Source: Halarcobacter ebronensis
GTDB taxonomy: Bacteria; Campylobacterota; Campylobacteria; Campylobacterales; Arcobacteraceae
NCBI RefSeq assembly: GCF_013201825.1
Contig: NZ_CP053836.1
Location: 3,038,001-3,102,000 of the forward strand
Direction of reading: 5' to 3'
DNA length: 64,000 nt
Shown: positions 16,780 to 29,913 of the stretch, piece after piece
Numbering within the stretch: position 1 is the stretch's first letter
How the letters are laid out: the number at the start of each line of letters is the position of its first letter
Translations under genes and position numbers: made by a program
The notes under the pieces: model-generated
What the model saw: the letters and a program-made list of their open reading frames with translations, nothing else
Database searches by the model: none
Told to the model about the DNA's origin: nothing

Positions 16780-18939
16780 TTAGACACAAATTTCAAATCT
16801 TGCACCTTCTTTAGTGTTAGAAACTTTAATTGTTCCCTCCATATTTTTCTCTATTATAATTTTTGACATATAAAGACCAATACCTCTACCACAATCATAT
16901 TTTGTTGTGTAATATGGCTCAAAGATACGTTCCAAAGTATCCTCTTTGATTCCACCTGCATTATCTGTAAGGCTTAAACATGTTTTTCCATTGTGCTTTA
17001 CTATCTCAATAGTGATTTTTGGATTTGAGATCTTTCTTTCTATAAATATATCTTTTGCATTTGAGAAAATATTAAGAATAACTTGTGAATACTCATTGGC
17101 ATAACCATATATTGGATTTTCCTTATCAACTTTAATATCTATTTCAATTCCATGAAAATCAAAAGATGATTTTATAATTTTAATTGCATTATATAAAGAC
17201 TCTGATACCAAAAAATTCTCTTTCATTTTATTAGGGTTAAAGAAATTCCTAAAATCATCAATTGTATGGGACATATACTCAATAATATCATCTGCTTCAT
17301 TAATTACTTTCTCTAAATATTTATCATCAAGCTCTTTATAACTATAAGCTGAAGAGATATCCATAAACAATCCAGAAATATGACTAAGAGGTTGTCTCCA
17401 TTGATGAGCAATATTACCTATCATCTCTCCCATTGCCGCCATTTTTGATTGCTGTATTAGGATCTGCTCTTGTTCTCTTTTTTCACTAATAAGATTTATT
17501 CTTTCTGTAATATCTCTAATTGAGGCAAAAATGATTTTTTCATTCTCTATATCTATCCAGACAAATGTAAACTCAACTGTTTTTTTATTCTCTAAATGAT
17601 CCAAAAATTCTGTTCTATAATATCCAGAGGGTTGTATTTGAACCTTTTCAAAATCTATTTGTGGGAAAAAAATCTTTAAAGATTTAGATAAAAGCTCCTC
17701 TTTATTAAGATTTGCCAAAGTTGTTGACTTAGGATTTGCATCCACAATCTCAAAGTTTCTATTTGCCAATAAAAAAGAGTCATTACTATGTTGATATAAA
17801 GCTTGATATTTATTTGATTCAATATCAGCTCTTTTTTGATAATTTATCAAAAGCTTTTCAATTTTTTTTACTAAAAAGATTGAAAAGAAGAAAAACATTA
17901 TTGCAATAATTACACTTAAAAAGATTAAGTCAGATATCTTGCCATTCAAACTTCTCTCAGAATTATATTTTTTTAATTCTATTGTTTTATATAGTTCTTT
18001 TAAATTTTCGCCAACACCTATTACCCATCTATATTGATTTAGTATTGAGATATAGATTAAATAGTGAGTATTCTTATATTTTATGTTTTTTGAATATATC
18101 CCTCTAAAACCATTGCTTAGGAAAATCTCACTAATTGTATTTTGTAAACTTTTATCTTGTAAAGCTGTTATTGAATCTTTATTACCTAGTTGAAGTAAAG
18201 GTTCTGAAAAATTTCCAGACATATTGTAACTCTTCAAATAATCAACATATAAAAAGGTGTCATCTGTAAATTTATATTTTGACAATTTTTGAAGGATTGT
18301 CTCTTTAATTATTGTTTCTATTGCCTCTTTAGAGGTATAGGCTCCCACAACTAAATCAAGAGAGGGGATATATCTTACAAAAGCAATATTATCAGAAAGT
18401 GTTGATTTATTTGGTGTATACCATATGTAATTAATTGGGCTATCAATTTTGTTTTTAGCTTTTTTTATCATCTCTTTAACATAAGTAAAGCCCTTTACAT
18501 CTTCAAAATCTAAATAGTTTTTTCCTTCTGCTTTTGGATTATTTGGATTCCAAAATAGTCTCCCATCACCCAAAAAAGCAAAAGGATTTATATTTTTATT
18601 TGAATTATATTTTTTCAAAATCTCTTTAATCTCTTTTTGATTTTTAGTATTTATTATATTTAGTGTTTTAGAGATAGATTCAACAAAATTATTTACTTTT
18701 TCTAACTCAGATTTTTTTATAAAAGATTGATCAAAACTAATCTCATTTAAAATCATTTTTAAACTATTATCTAGATATCTCTTTTTATTATCAATTAGCT
18801 CTTTTTCAACTCTTTTCATCTCTTGTTTAAAATTTCTATTTTCAATAACTATTAAAAAATAACTTACAATTGAAGTAACTGTAATAATTACAATAGTTGA
18901 ACTAAAAAGGAGAATACGCTTAAGACCAGTCTCTTTCAT
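16780..18939 (-). CDS. Sensor histidine kinase with periplasmic Cache and PAS domains
   Basis: A 719-residue kinase. One membrane helix near 10-32 and a second near 335-355 enclose a roughly 300-residue periplasmic Cache-type sensor. A PAS domain (about 385-480) ends in the SIRDITE motif. The phosphoacceptor box NIAHQWRQPL gives H512. N, D and G boxes of the ATPase domain (ILNIFSNAKDI, LTDNAGGI, GRGIGLYMSK) are intact. It starts two bases after its response regulator and shares the strand with a TctC-like protein, so it likely senses a carboxylate, perhaps via that protein. Confidence 0.9.
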   Translation of the reverse strand: MKETGLKRILLFSSTIVIITVTSIVSYFLIVIENRNFKQEMKRVEKELIDNKKRYLDNSLKMILNEISFDQSFIKKSELEKVNNFVESISKTLNIINTKNQKEIKEILKKYNSNKNINPFAFLGDGRLFWNPNNPKAEGKNYLDFEDVKGFTYVKEMIKKAKNKIDSPINYIWYTPNKSTLSDNIAFVRYIPSLDLVVGAYTSKEAIETIIKETILQKLSKYKFTDDTFLYVDYLKSYNMSGNFSEPLLQLGNKDSITALQDKSLQNTISEIFLSNGFRGIYSKNIKYKNTHYLIYISILNQYRWVIGVGENLKELYKTIELKKYNSERSLNGKISDLIFLSVIIAIMFFFFSIFLVKKIEKLLINYQKRADIESNKYQALYQHSNDSFLLANRNFEIVDANPKSTTLANLNKEELLSKSLKIFFPQIDFEKVQIQPSGYYRTEFLDHLENKKTVEFTFVWIDIENEKIIFASIRDITERINLISEKREQEQILIQQSKMAAMGEMIGNIAHQWRQPLSHISGLFMDISSAYSYKELDDKYLEKVINEADDIIEYMSHTIDDFRNFFNPNKMKENFLVSESLYNAIKIIKSSFDFHGIEIDIKVDKENPIYGYANEYSQVILNIFSNAKDIFIERKISNPKITIEIVKHNGKTCLSLTDNAGGIKEDTLERIFEPYYTTKYDCGRGIGLYMSKIIIEKNMEGTIKVSNTKEGARFEICV

Positions 18940-18940
18940 A

Positions 18941-19621
18941 TTAGTTTTCCATTTTATACCCCATACCAGAAATATTTTGGATGGATTCTTCTAAATTAAA
19001 TTTTTTACGGATATTTCCAACAAGTGTTCTTAAAGAGTAGATACTCATTGGTTCATCGTACCATATATGAGATTCAATCTCTTCATATTTTACCACCCTA
19101 TGAGCATTTTTTGTAAGTAATTCTAAAAATAAAAACTCTTTTTTTGTAAGATGAAACTCTTTATCCTTATTAATCAAAATACTATTTTCAACATCAAGGG
19201 TAATATTTTTTCCAAGGGAAAGTTTTTTGGTATTTCCAAACTGCTCTATTGCTTTTTCTAAAGCAGGTATCAAGTTTCTTTGATTTAAAGGTTTAACAAT
19301 ATATCTTACAATATCAAGTTCAATTGCATCTATTAGATTTTGCTCTTCAGTAAATGCAGTAGTTATTATTATTCTAGTCTTTTTATCTTTTTCTCTAATT
19401 TTCTTAACCATAGAGATACCATCAAGAAGTGGCATTTTTAAGTCTGTAATAATTATATCTGGATGAAACTTTTCATGCTTTTCAAGACCATCTAGTCCAT
19501 TAGTTGCTTCATAAACAGTTTGAAACATTCTATTTAAAATTCTGCTATTTACACTTCTAATACCTTCATCATCTTCAATATAAAGGAGTCTTAAATGAGA
19601 GAATTCTTTATTAATTGTCAT
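18941..19621 (-). CDS. OmpR-family response regulator
   Basis: A 226-residue regulator. The receiver domain has acidic residues E16-D17-D18, phosphoacceptor D60 and K110 in VKP; the C-terminal winged helix (about 130-226) ends in MGYKMEN. It is second in a minus-strand set: TctC-like protein, regulator, kinase (2-base gap). A likely target is the divergent or nearby tct operon or the DASS carrier; this is inferred from position. Confidence 0.92.
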   Translation of the reverse strand: MTINKEFSHLRLLYIEDDEGIRSVNSRILNRMFQTVYEATNGLDGLEKHEKFHPDIIITDLKMPLLDGISMVKKIREKDKKTRIIITTAFTEEQNLIDAIELDIVRYIVKPLNQRNLIPALEKAIEQFGNTKKLSLGKNITLDVENSILINKDKEFHLTKKEFLFLELLTKNAHRVVKYEEIESHIWYDEPMSIYSLRTLVGNIRKKFNLEESIQNISGMGYKMEN

Positions 19622-19659
19622 AATTTTTCCTTCTAAAAGATTTTTCTTTTGCCATATAA

Positions 19660-20634
19660 TTATAAAAAACCCAACTCTTTCATAAGAGAACTTATACTCT
19701 TCTCTTGCTCTTCCAAAAATTGCCTAAACTCTTTTTTGGGCTGATAAAGATCAGACCATCCATTTTTCTTTCTAACTTCTTTCCATTGTGTAGTATCATA
19801 CATCTCTTTTAAAATATTTGCAAATTTGTCAACTTGTTTTTCACTCATTCCAGGAGCAGCAAAAAACCCTCTCCAGTTTGCAAAACTCATATCTACTCCA
19901 AGGGATTTAAAAGTTGGAATATCTTCAATCCCTTTTATTGGTTCTAAAGATGTTACAGCTATTATTTTTACTTTTCCTAATCTATATTTTTCTAAAACCT
20001 CACCAAGCCCTGTTGAAAGTACATCAATCTCTCCAGAAATCAAAGCATTAAATGCCTTTCCACCTGCATCATAGGATATATATTTTACCAGTTTAGGATC
20101 ATATCCTGCAGCTTTAAAAATTTGTGCAGAGACTATATGATCCAAACTTCCTCTGCTTGATCCACCACCAATTTTTAGTTTTCGTGGATTTTTTTTAAAT
20201 TTTATTAAAATATCATTCCAGCTTTTAAGTGAAGAATCTTCTCTTACTGCTAATACTTGATAATCTGTAATGATTGAAGCAATTAATGTAAGATCACGAA
20301 AAGATTGTGGGAAATAATTTTGTAAAGACTTAATTACAATTGGTGTTGAATTTATCATCATTGTATTATTCTGTTTTTTTAATGTTTCAATAAGGTAAGA
20401 TAGAGCTTTACCTCCACCATAACCTGACATATTTTCAAAAGATACAGAGTTTGCAAGTTTAGCTTTAAGTAAAACTTCACCTACACTTCTAGCTGTACTA
20501 TCCCAACCTCCTCCAATACCTCCTGGAATTAAAAAATGTATATTATCAATTGTATTTGTATTTGAAGCGTTAATTATATTAGTAGCAAACATACAAGCTA
20601 CAGCAAGTTTTTTAAGTATTGTTATTAACTTCAT
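19660..20634 (-). CDS. Second TctC/Bug-family periplasmic binding protein
   Basis: A 324-residue Bug-family receptor with a signal peptide (cut near residue 23, INASN). Loops FLIPGGIGGGWDSTAR (about 33-48) and YISYDAGGKAFNALISGEID (about 188-207) match the conserved ligand site. It has no TctA/TctB neighbour on its strand; instead it heads the kinase/regulator set, 38 bases upstream of the regulator. This order resembles BctC with BctDE of Bordetella, where the binding protein talks to the sensor. It may be a co-sensor, may also feed TctBA, or both. Confidence 0.88.
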   Translation of the reverse strand: MKLITILKKLAVACMFATNIINASNTNTIDNIHFLIPGGIGGGWDSTARSVGEVLLKAKLANSVSFENMSGYGGGKALSYLIETLKKQNNTMMINSTPIVIKSLQNYFPQSFRDLTLIASIITDYQVLAVREDSSLKSWNDILIKFKKNPRKLKIGGGSSRGSLDHIVSAQIFKAAGYDPKLVKYISYDAGGKAFNALISGEIDVLSTGLGEVLEKYRLGKVKIIAVTSLEPIKGIEDIPTFKSLGVDMSFANWRGFFAAPGMSEKQVDKFANILKEMYDTTQWKEVRKKNGWSDLYQPKKEFRQFLEEQEKSISSLMKELGFL

Positions 20635-20657
20635 AGCTATCCTCTATAAATATGGCC

Positions 20658-20671
20658 ATTGTCATGATAAT
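20658..20671. promoter_or_regulatory. Near-perfect 14-bp dyad in the leader of the sensor set
   Basis: ATTGTCATGATAAT pairs with itself except for one G-T position. It lies 24 bases upstream of the second tctC-like start, in the 200-bp gap between divergent genes. It could be an operator; no regulator can be assigned. Confidence 0.25.
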
Positions 20672-20846
20672 AAAGTAAAAAAATTAAAATAAAATAAAAT
20701 CAAACAATAAATTTACTATTATTTATTAATTATGAATATTTATATACACACTTTGACTCTAATTTTGTATTCATAGTAATATTTAGATAATATCTTTTAA
20801 TAATTTTGATTAAAGGAAATAAATAAAGCTAATCATCTAGCTTTTT

Positions 20847-21182
20847 ATGCCAATGAAAACTATCTTTTTATTACATACTCTTTTTTTATCTCTATTTGCA
20901 ACAATTACACCTGATTATTTTACAAAAGAGGGCTTCTGCGTTGTTGAAACAAAAGAACAAAAAATATTAGGACTTACCCGTTTTAATACAAAAAAAGAGT
21001 TTCAAAAAAGTTGTAACTCTAAAATGATATTTAAATATAAAGAAGATAGATGCAGATACTTTACAATGAAGAGTATGAAGTTTAATATCTATATAGAAGA
21101 TAGAGATCAAAAAACTCTTTTTAGAGTAGGAGAAATTAGAGAAGTATGCGGGAAAACTATTATTGAAGAGATAATTGATTAG
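20847..21182 (+). CDS. Small secreted hypothetical protein
   Basis: A 111-residue protein with a signal peptide (KTIFLLHTLFLSLFATI) and four cysteines in the mature part (CVV, SCNS, DRCRY, EVCGK), which could form two disulfides. I do not know the family. The first ATG (20847) and a second six bases later are both possible starts. Its last four bases overlap the converging DASS transporter gene. Confidence 0.5.
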   Translation: MPMKTIFLLHTLFLSLFATITPDYFTKEGFCVVETKEQKILGLTRFNTKKEFQKSCNSKMIFKYKEDRCRYFTMKSMKFNIYIEDRDQKTLFRVGEIREVCGKTIIEEIID

Positions 21183-22618
21183 GCATAAAAGCTAAGTAGA
21201 CTTAATATAAATAGTGGACCCACAACTACAGCAACAACTCCAATTAGTAGAAAATCTTTTGAATTTAATTTACCTGAGGAATAAGCTATTGCATTAGGAG
21301 GTGTTGATACTGGAAGAATCATTGCACATGATGCACAAAGAGCAATACTTATTACCATAAATTCTACCATTGATGAGCCAAGACTACTTACAAGAGCAAC
21401 AACCAAAGGAAGCATTATATTTGTTGCTGCTGTATTACTCATAAAATTTGAGATAAGAATAACAATCAAAGCAAATATGGTAGCAATCAAAAATGGGTTT
21501 AATCCGCCTATATCAAAGATTGTGCCTATCCACACATCTAAACCAGTTTTTGTTACTCCTGCACCTAAAGACAATCCACCTATTATTAATATAATTACAT
21601 CCCATCTAATTTCATTTATATCATTTGTATCAATAATTCCAAATATTGTAAAAATTACAATAGGAAGTAAAGATACAACTGGTGTTGGAATATGATGAAA
21701 GGGTCCTGTAAGCCAAAGTAATACAGTAATAGAAAAAACAAAAATTACTAATATTTTTTTCCAGCTTGGTATTGTGGGGATTTTTGTGAAAGTTGTAGTT
21801 GAATCATCGTAATGGTTTACTCTTTTAATTTTGTCAATATCAATAAGTTCTTCAGTTGATTTATACATTTTTAAAATAACCCACCTGAAAATAATTGCAA
21901 TTAATATTGCAGGAGGTAAAGCCATAACCATCCACTCTAAAAATGATGGGGCACTGTTTCCTAATATTCCAACTGCAATTGCATTGGGAGGTGTTCCAAT
22001 TATTGTTCCCATACCTCCAATATTTGCAGCAACTACAACGCCTAATAACATACCTTTTTGAAAAGGATTATGATCTTCCATACTTTTTATCATAGGAATT
22101 AGTATTGTCATCATCATAGCTGTAGTTGCAGTATTTGATATAAACATTGAAAAAACAAAAGTAATAAGCATTACACCTGTTAAAATATTATGTGGAGCCT
22201 TGCCAAAATAAAAAAGTACACTTTTTGCCAACCACAAATCAAGTTTAGTTTTAGATGCAGCTATTGCTAAAATAAAACCTGAGAGGAATAAAAATATTAA
22301 AGGTGATGACCAGGATTTAAGATAAAAAATCCACTCTTTTGAATTACTATCGAAGTTAAAATCATGATAACTTAAAAGAAATATTTCAAGGACAATTATC
22401 AGAAAAGAGACAGCAAAGGCAGGAATAGCCTCACTCATCCATAAAAAAGCAGAAAAGCACAAAATAAAGAGCATTAAACTTGCATCCTTACTCAAACCTA
22501 TATAATCTGGAAATATAGAGATTAAAAGAGCCATAAGTAAAGAGAATAAAAATTTAGTAACAGAGTGCCTTAGAGAAAATTTTATTTTTTTACTCTTTAA
22601 CCTATTTATATTTATCAT
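21179..22618 (-). CDS. DASS/SLC13-family sodium:carboxylate symporter
   Basis: A 479-residue carrier with about 12 hydrophobic segments. The SLC13 signature SNTATTAMMMTILIPM (near residue 160) and its inverted-repeat partner SNTAATNIMLPLVVAL (near 390) are the S-N-T sodium/substrate sites. Members import succinate, fumarate, malate, citrate or sulfate with sodium. It adds a secondary uptake route beside tctCBA, near a carboxylate sensor set. Preference among substrates is not visible. Confidence 0.9.
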   Translation of the reverse strand: MININRLKSKKIKFSLRHSVTKFLFSLLMALLISIFPDYIGLSKDASLMLFILCFSAFLWMSEAIPAFAVSFLIIVLEIFLLSYHDFNFDSNSKEWIFYLKSWSSPLIFLFLSGFILAIAASKTKLDLWLAKSVLFYFGKAPHNILTGVMLITFVFSMFISNTATTAMMMTILIPMIKSMEDHNPFQKGMLLGVVVAANIGGMGTIIGTPPNAIAVGILGNSAPSFLEWMVMALPPAILIAIIFRWVILKMYKSTEELIDIDKIKRVNHYDDSTTTFTKIPTIPSWKKILVIFVFSITVLLWLTGPFHHIPTPVVSLLPIVIFTIFGIIDTNDINEIRWDVIILIIGGLSLGAGVTKTGLDVWIGTIFDIGGLNPFLIATIFALIVILISNFMSNTAATNIMLPLVVALVSSLGSSMVEFMVISIALCASCAMILPVSTPPNAIAYSSGKLNSKDFLLIGVVAVVVGPLFILSLLSFYA

Positions 22619-22949
22619 TTGCCTTTTCCCAATAAAGAATTAATGATTATATAATATAAAACTTATATAATCGTGACTTTTTTTATTCCAAAAAGAAAAA
22701 AGAAATAAAGCAATATAAATATGCTTAATAAGAGCAAAAATAAAAAGAATGACATCATAAAAGTCTATATTTGGTAAAAGTTAAACAAAGATGTAATAAA
22801 ACAAATAATAAAGAGAGAGGAGAGATAAAATTTAGATAAAAAAAAAGCTCTTAGCTAAATCATGAAGGTAATGATTAAGCTAAAAGCTTGATTAAAAATA
22901 TTTTGTCCCTGAAAAAGATGCAAATCTTTTTAAGCATAAATACTCAAGA
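22619..22949. other. Gap between the DASS gene and 5S rRNA
   Basis: This 331-bp stretch holds the promoter region of the DASS gene (near 22640-22700) and the terminator of the rRNA operon (22836-22889). No gene is supported in it; an apparent reading from 22888 runs through 5S rRNA and is not real. Confidence 0.7.
22836..22889 (-). terminator. Rho-independent terminator of the rRNA operon
   Basis: Read on the minus strand, a long stem (about 18 bp with one or two mismatches: AAGCTTTTAGCTTAATCAT pairing with ATGATTTAGCTAAGAGCTT) is followed by a run of nine T. It lies about 60 bases after the 5S end. Confidence 0.85.
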
Positions 22950-23063
22950 GCTGGCAGTGGCTTACGTTTCCACCCCCGTAGGGGGCAGTATTATCAGCGC
23001 AGAGGTGCTTGACTTCCAGGTTCGGAATGGAGCTGGGTATTTCCACCTCGCTATAACCACCAG
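22950..23063 (-). rRNA. rrf: 5S ribosomal RNA
   Basis: On the minus strand the sequence starts CTGGTGGTTATAGCGAGGTG and ends CCACTGCCAG, closing helix I. The conserved loop ACCCAGCTCCATTCCGAAC is present. Ends are approximate by a few bases. Flanking TACTCA and TGAGTA can pair, giving a pre-5S stem. Confidence 0.95.
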
Positions 23064-23067
23064 CAAT

Positions 23068-23114
23068 ATGAGTAAAGAAAGTATTTTAAAAAATATATCT
23101 CTTTACTCACATTA
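23068..23114 (-). other. Hairpin in the 23S-5S spacer
   Basis: ATGAGTAAAG (23068) and CTTTACTCA (near 23103-23111) pair in the spacer just before 5S; likely a processing signal for RNase III or a related nuclease. Confidence 0.4.
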
Positions 23115-23187
23115 TATAATGAGTTTAAATGTTAAATGTCTTTATTGTTTTCTTTTATTCATATCATTTAGATATACACGCTTACGA

Positions 23188-23215
23188 GTTAAACTCAATA
23201 AGATAGTAAACCAAG
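23188..23215 (-). repeat. 23S processing stem, 3' arm
   Basis: This 28-base stretch downstream of 23S is complementary, with about three mismatches, to 26152-26178 upstream of 23S. The two arms would close the pre-23S stalk cut by RNase III. Confidence 0.65.
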
Positions 23216-23221
23216 AAATTA

Positions 23222-26106
<2,885 letters not shown>

Positions 26107-26476
26107 GAATAAAATAACTTTCGTTATCTTACCTTTTTTGAATAATTATTCCTTGGCTACTATCTTATTGAATTTAACAATTCAACAAAACAGTTGTGTC
26201 TATCTATTTATTTTCTTAAAAAAACTATTGTTCTTTCAAGTCAACTTTTTTTTAGATATGAAATTTTATTTTTTTAAATCATCTTCATACGAAAGACAAT
26301 TTAAACGAAAAAAATTAAAGACTTTAACATTATGTTTTTAAATATCATGCTAACTTAAAAAAACAAGTTTTTTCAAGGTAACGCTTTGGTTCTTTTAAAA
26401 CCAAATATAAATCTTATCTATTTTAAGACTTATATTTAGTTTTTATAAACTCTTCTCTTGATTTGCTTCTAATAGA
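26107..26476 (-). other. Spacer between tRNA-Ala and 23S
   Basis: This 370-bp A/T-rich spacer contains the 5' arm of the 23S processing stem (26152-26178). No further gene is seen in it; the short readings here are chance. Confidence 0.7.
26152..26178 (-). repeat. 23S processing stem, 5' arm
   Basis: Pairs with 23188-23215 across the 23S gene; see that entry. Confidence 0.65.
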
Positions 26477-26552
26477 TGGTGGAGATAAGCGGGATCGAAC
26501 CGCTGACCTCCTGCGTGCAAGGCAGGCGCTCTCCCAGCTGAGCTATATCCCC
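26477..26552 (-). tRNA. tRNA-Ala (TGC)
   Basis: A 76-nt cloverleaf on the minus strand, GGGGATATAGCTCAGC at the 5' end and encoded CCA at the 3' end. The anticodon loop CTTGCAC gives TGC. It sits in the 16S-23S spacer after tRNA-Ile, the usual bacterial arrangement. Confidence 0.98.
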
Positions 26553-26588
26553 AACTATTATTCTATAATCTTTAGATTATCTAAATCA

Positions 26589-26665
26589 TGGTGGGCCTAC
26601 CAGGACTTGAACCTGGGACCTCACGATTATCAGTCGAGCGCTCTAGCCAGCTGAGCTATAGGCCC
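26589..26665 (-). tRNA. tRNA-Ile (GAT)
   Basis: A 77-nt cloverleaf on the minus strand, GGGCCTATAGCTCAGC at the start and encoded CCA at the end. The anticodon loop CTGATAA gives GAT. First tRNA after 16S in the spacer. Confidence 0.98.
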
Positions 26666-26684
26666 ATCTTCACCTATTTATTTA

Positions 26685-26713
26685 AATAATCTTTATAAAC
26701 CGAACATGAATGA
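26685..26713 (-). repeat. 16S processing stem, 3' arm
   Basis: This 29-base stretch downstream of 16S is complementary over most of its length to 28442-28471 upstream of 16S, forming the pre-16S stalk. Confidence 0.7.
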
Positions 26714-26808
26714 CTTGCTACTTATGTAGCTTTTTGAGAAGATAATTGTTTATCTTCTCTTCTCTTATGCTTATTAAGAAACGAATCTTAATAAGGTACA
26801 TAATCTCT

Positions 26809-28328
<1,520 letters not shown>

Positions 28329-28441
28329 ATATTTATAGATTATTTAATCTTGACTTTAATTCTATTACTATTGTAACAAAATCAAATCTCGTGTTAATAG
28401 ACAAGGATATGTTATTCACATATTCTCTTGTATTTTTTTTG

Positions 28442-28471
28442 TCATTTCATATTCGGTTTATAAAGATTATT
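28442..28471 (-). repeat. 16S processing stem, 5' arm
   Basis: Pairs with 26685-26713 around the 16S gene; about 26 of 29 positions match. Confidence 0.7.
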
Positions 28472-28548
28472 TCTCTCTTAACAAACCTGAGTTTTTAAAG
28501 ATCGTATCCCTTTAGAACTTTGTGTCGTTCCTCTGAAATTGGACGGGA

Positions 28549-28577
28549 ATTATAGACAAATTTTTTACCTTTGTCAA
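28549..28577 (-). promoter_or_regulatory. rRNA operon promoter
   Basis: On the minus strand a perfect TTGACA (28572-28577) and perfect TATAAT (28549-28554) are spaced by 17 bases. It is the only consensus -35/-10 pair of this quality seen in the window. Confidence 0.9.
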
Positions 28578-28773
28578 GAGTTTAAACTAAATTAAACCTT
28601 AAATTTTGAAAATTTTTGGGTTTCTACAAAATTTGCCATTTTGTAAGCTTTTTCTTAGTTTTAACATTAATATATATAGCTTTTAAGTTTATTTAAAAAA
28701 GGTAATTTCTAAGTTTAAAGTAAATATTAAGAGTAACATTATAAAATGCTACAAAAAATTAGAAAGGACGAAA

Positions 28774-29469
28774 ATGTATAACAGAGATTATCTTTCACAA
28801 GAATCATCTCAGTACAGAACTTCTGTTGACTCTTCAAGATCAGAGTTGATGAGCTTTTTAAAAGCTACTTACCAATTGTTTGCTGGATCATTACTAGCAG
28901 CAACTGCGGGGGCATATATCGGTCTTGATATGGTTTCAACAATTGCAAGTTGGTATTGGGGATTAGTTATTTTAGAGTTTGTTTTATTATTTGCACTATA
29001 TGCAGTTAAAAATAAACCAGGAGTTAATTTAGCGGTATTATTTGGATTTACTTTTATGACTGGTTTAACTTTAACACCGTTATTAAGTACAATACTAGCA
29101 ATGCCTGCAGGTGCTTCAATTGTAGCACAAGCATTTTTAATGACTGCAGTTGCTTTTGGTGGGATTTCTATGTTTGCTATGACAACGAAAAGAGATTTTT
29201 CAAGTATGGGTAAAATGTTATTCATTGCTTTGATAATCTTAATTGTTGCTTCAATTTCAAATATTTTTTTCCAATCACCACTTTTACAACTAGCAGTAGC
29301 AAGTATTGGAGCGCTATTATTTTCAGCGTTTATTCTTTATGATACACAACAAATAATTAAAGGTGGGTTTTCAACTCCTATAGAAGCAGCTATTGCTCTA
29401 TACTTAGATTTCCTTAACCTATTTATTTCATTACTACAAATTTTTGGTATATTAAATAGTGATGACTAA
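28774..29469 (+). CDS. Bax inhibitor-1/YccA family membrane protein
   Basis: A 231-residue protein with a hydrophilic N-terminus (about 30 residues) followed by seven hydrophobic segments. The family features are a loop with TTKRDFSSMGKM near residue 130 and a C-terminal YLDFLNLFISLLQIFG with the conserved aspartates of the proton/calcium-sensing site. YccA-type members associate with FtsH at the inner membrane. The gene lies divergent from the rRNA operon and is followed by a hairpin. Confidence 0.9.
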   Translation: MYNRDYLSQESSQYRTSVDSSRSELMSFLKATYQLFAGSLLAATAGAYIGLDMVSTIASWYWGLVILEFVLLFALYAVKNKPGVNLAVLFGFTFMTGLTLTPLLSTILAMPAGASIVAQAFLMTAVAFGGISMFAMTTKRDFSSMGKMLFIALIILIVASISNIFFQSPLLQLAVASIGALLFSAFILYDTQQIIKGGFSTPIEAAIALYLDFLNLFISLLQIFGILNSDD

Positions 29470-29471
29470 TA

Positions 29472-29493
29472 GTAGCTTCCTTTTGGAAGCTAC
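29472..29493 (+). terminator. Hairpin after the BI-1 gene
   Basis: A perfect 9-bp stem (GTAGCTTCC, loop TTTT, GGAAGCTAC) directly after the BI-1 stop and 12 bases before the thiD2-like start. No T-run follows, so it may stabilise mRNA or terminate weakly. Confidence 0.5.
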
Positions 29494-29505
29494 ACCTTAC
29501 AAACA

Positions 29506-29913
29506 ATGACTGATAAAAAAAACCTACGACTTATTGACGCAAACTTAAATAGACTTAGAGAAGGTATTCGTGTTGTTGAAGATATTTTTAGATATGTATA
29601 TGACAATAAAGAGATCTCTTCAAAACTAAAAGAGTTAAGACATCTATCAAGACTTGAAAACTACAAAGAGATACTTGAAACTAGAGATATTAAAAATGAT
29701 GTTTTAAGAGAGTCAATAAAGAGTGAACAAAATAGAGCTGATTTATATTCAATCTTGATTGCAAACTTTAAAAGAGCACAAGAGAGTGCTAGAGTATTAG
29801 AAGAGTTCTGTAAATTAATCTCTATAAAAGAGAGTGAAAACTTTAAATATATTAGATACGAACTCTACAATTTGGAAATTGTTTTAACAAAAATTACTTC
29901 AAACTCTAAATAG
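29506..29913 (+). CDS. thiD2: ThiD2-type hydroxymethylpyrimidine phosphate kinase (stand-alone)
   Basis: A 135-residue protein with the pattern LRLIDANLNRLREGIRVVED (residues 7-26), DVLRESIKSEQNRADLYSIL and FKRAQESARVLEEFCKL, which matches the ThiD2 domain usually fused in front of ThiE. ThiD2 is known as a monofunctional HMP-P kinase that makes HMP-PP for thiamin synthesis. Many genomes annotate it as thiamine-phosphate pyrophosphorylase, but the ThiE barrel is absent here. The last 49 bases overlap the converging bioC-like gene. Confidence 0.75.
   Translation: MTDKKNLRLIDANLNRLREGIRVVEDIFRYVYDNKEISSKLKELRHLSRLENYKEILETRDIKNDVLRESIKSEQNRADLYSILIANFKRAQESARVLEEFCKLISIKESENFKYIRYELYNLEIVLTKITSNSK

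Larger units (their letters stand above)
28329..28773. other. Divergent control region of rRNA operon and BI-1 gene
   Basis: This 445-bp gap holds the 16S leader with its processing-stem arm (28442-28471), the rRNA promoter (28549-28577), and an A/T-rich stretch with a TATAAAAT-like -10 near 28740 for the plus-strand BI-1 gene. No coding sequence is supported. Confidence 0.7.

Noticed and set aside
26463-26654. A 63-codon reading over the tRNA genes
   Set aside because: It covers tRNA-Ala and tRNA-Ile; a known kind of false protein.
29506-29913. Thiamine-phosphate synthase (ThiE)
   Set aside because: The sequence lacks the ThiE barrel and phosphate-binding motifs; it matches the ThiD2 domain only.
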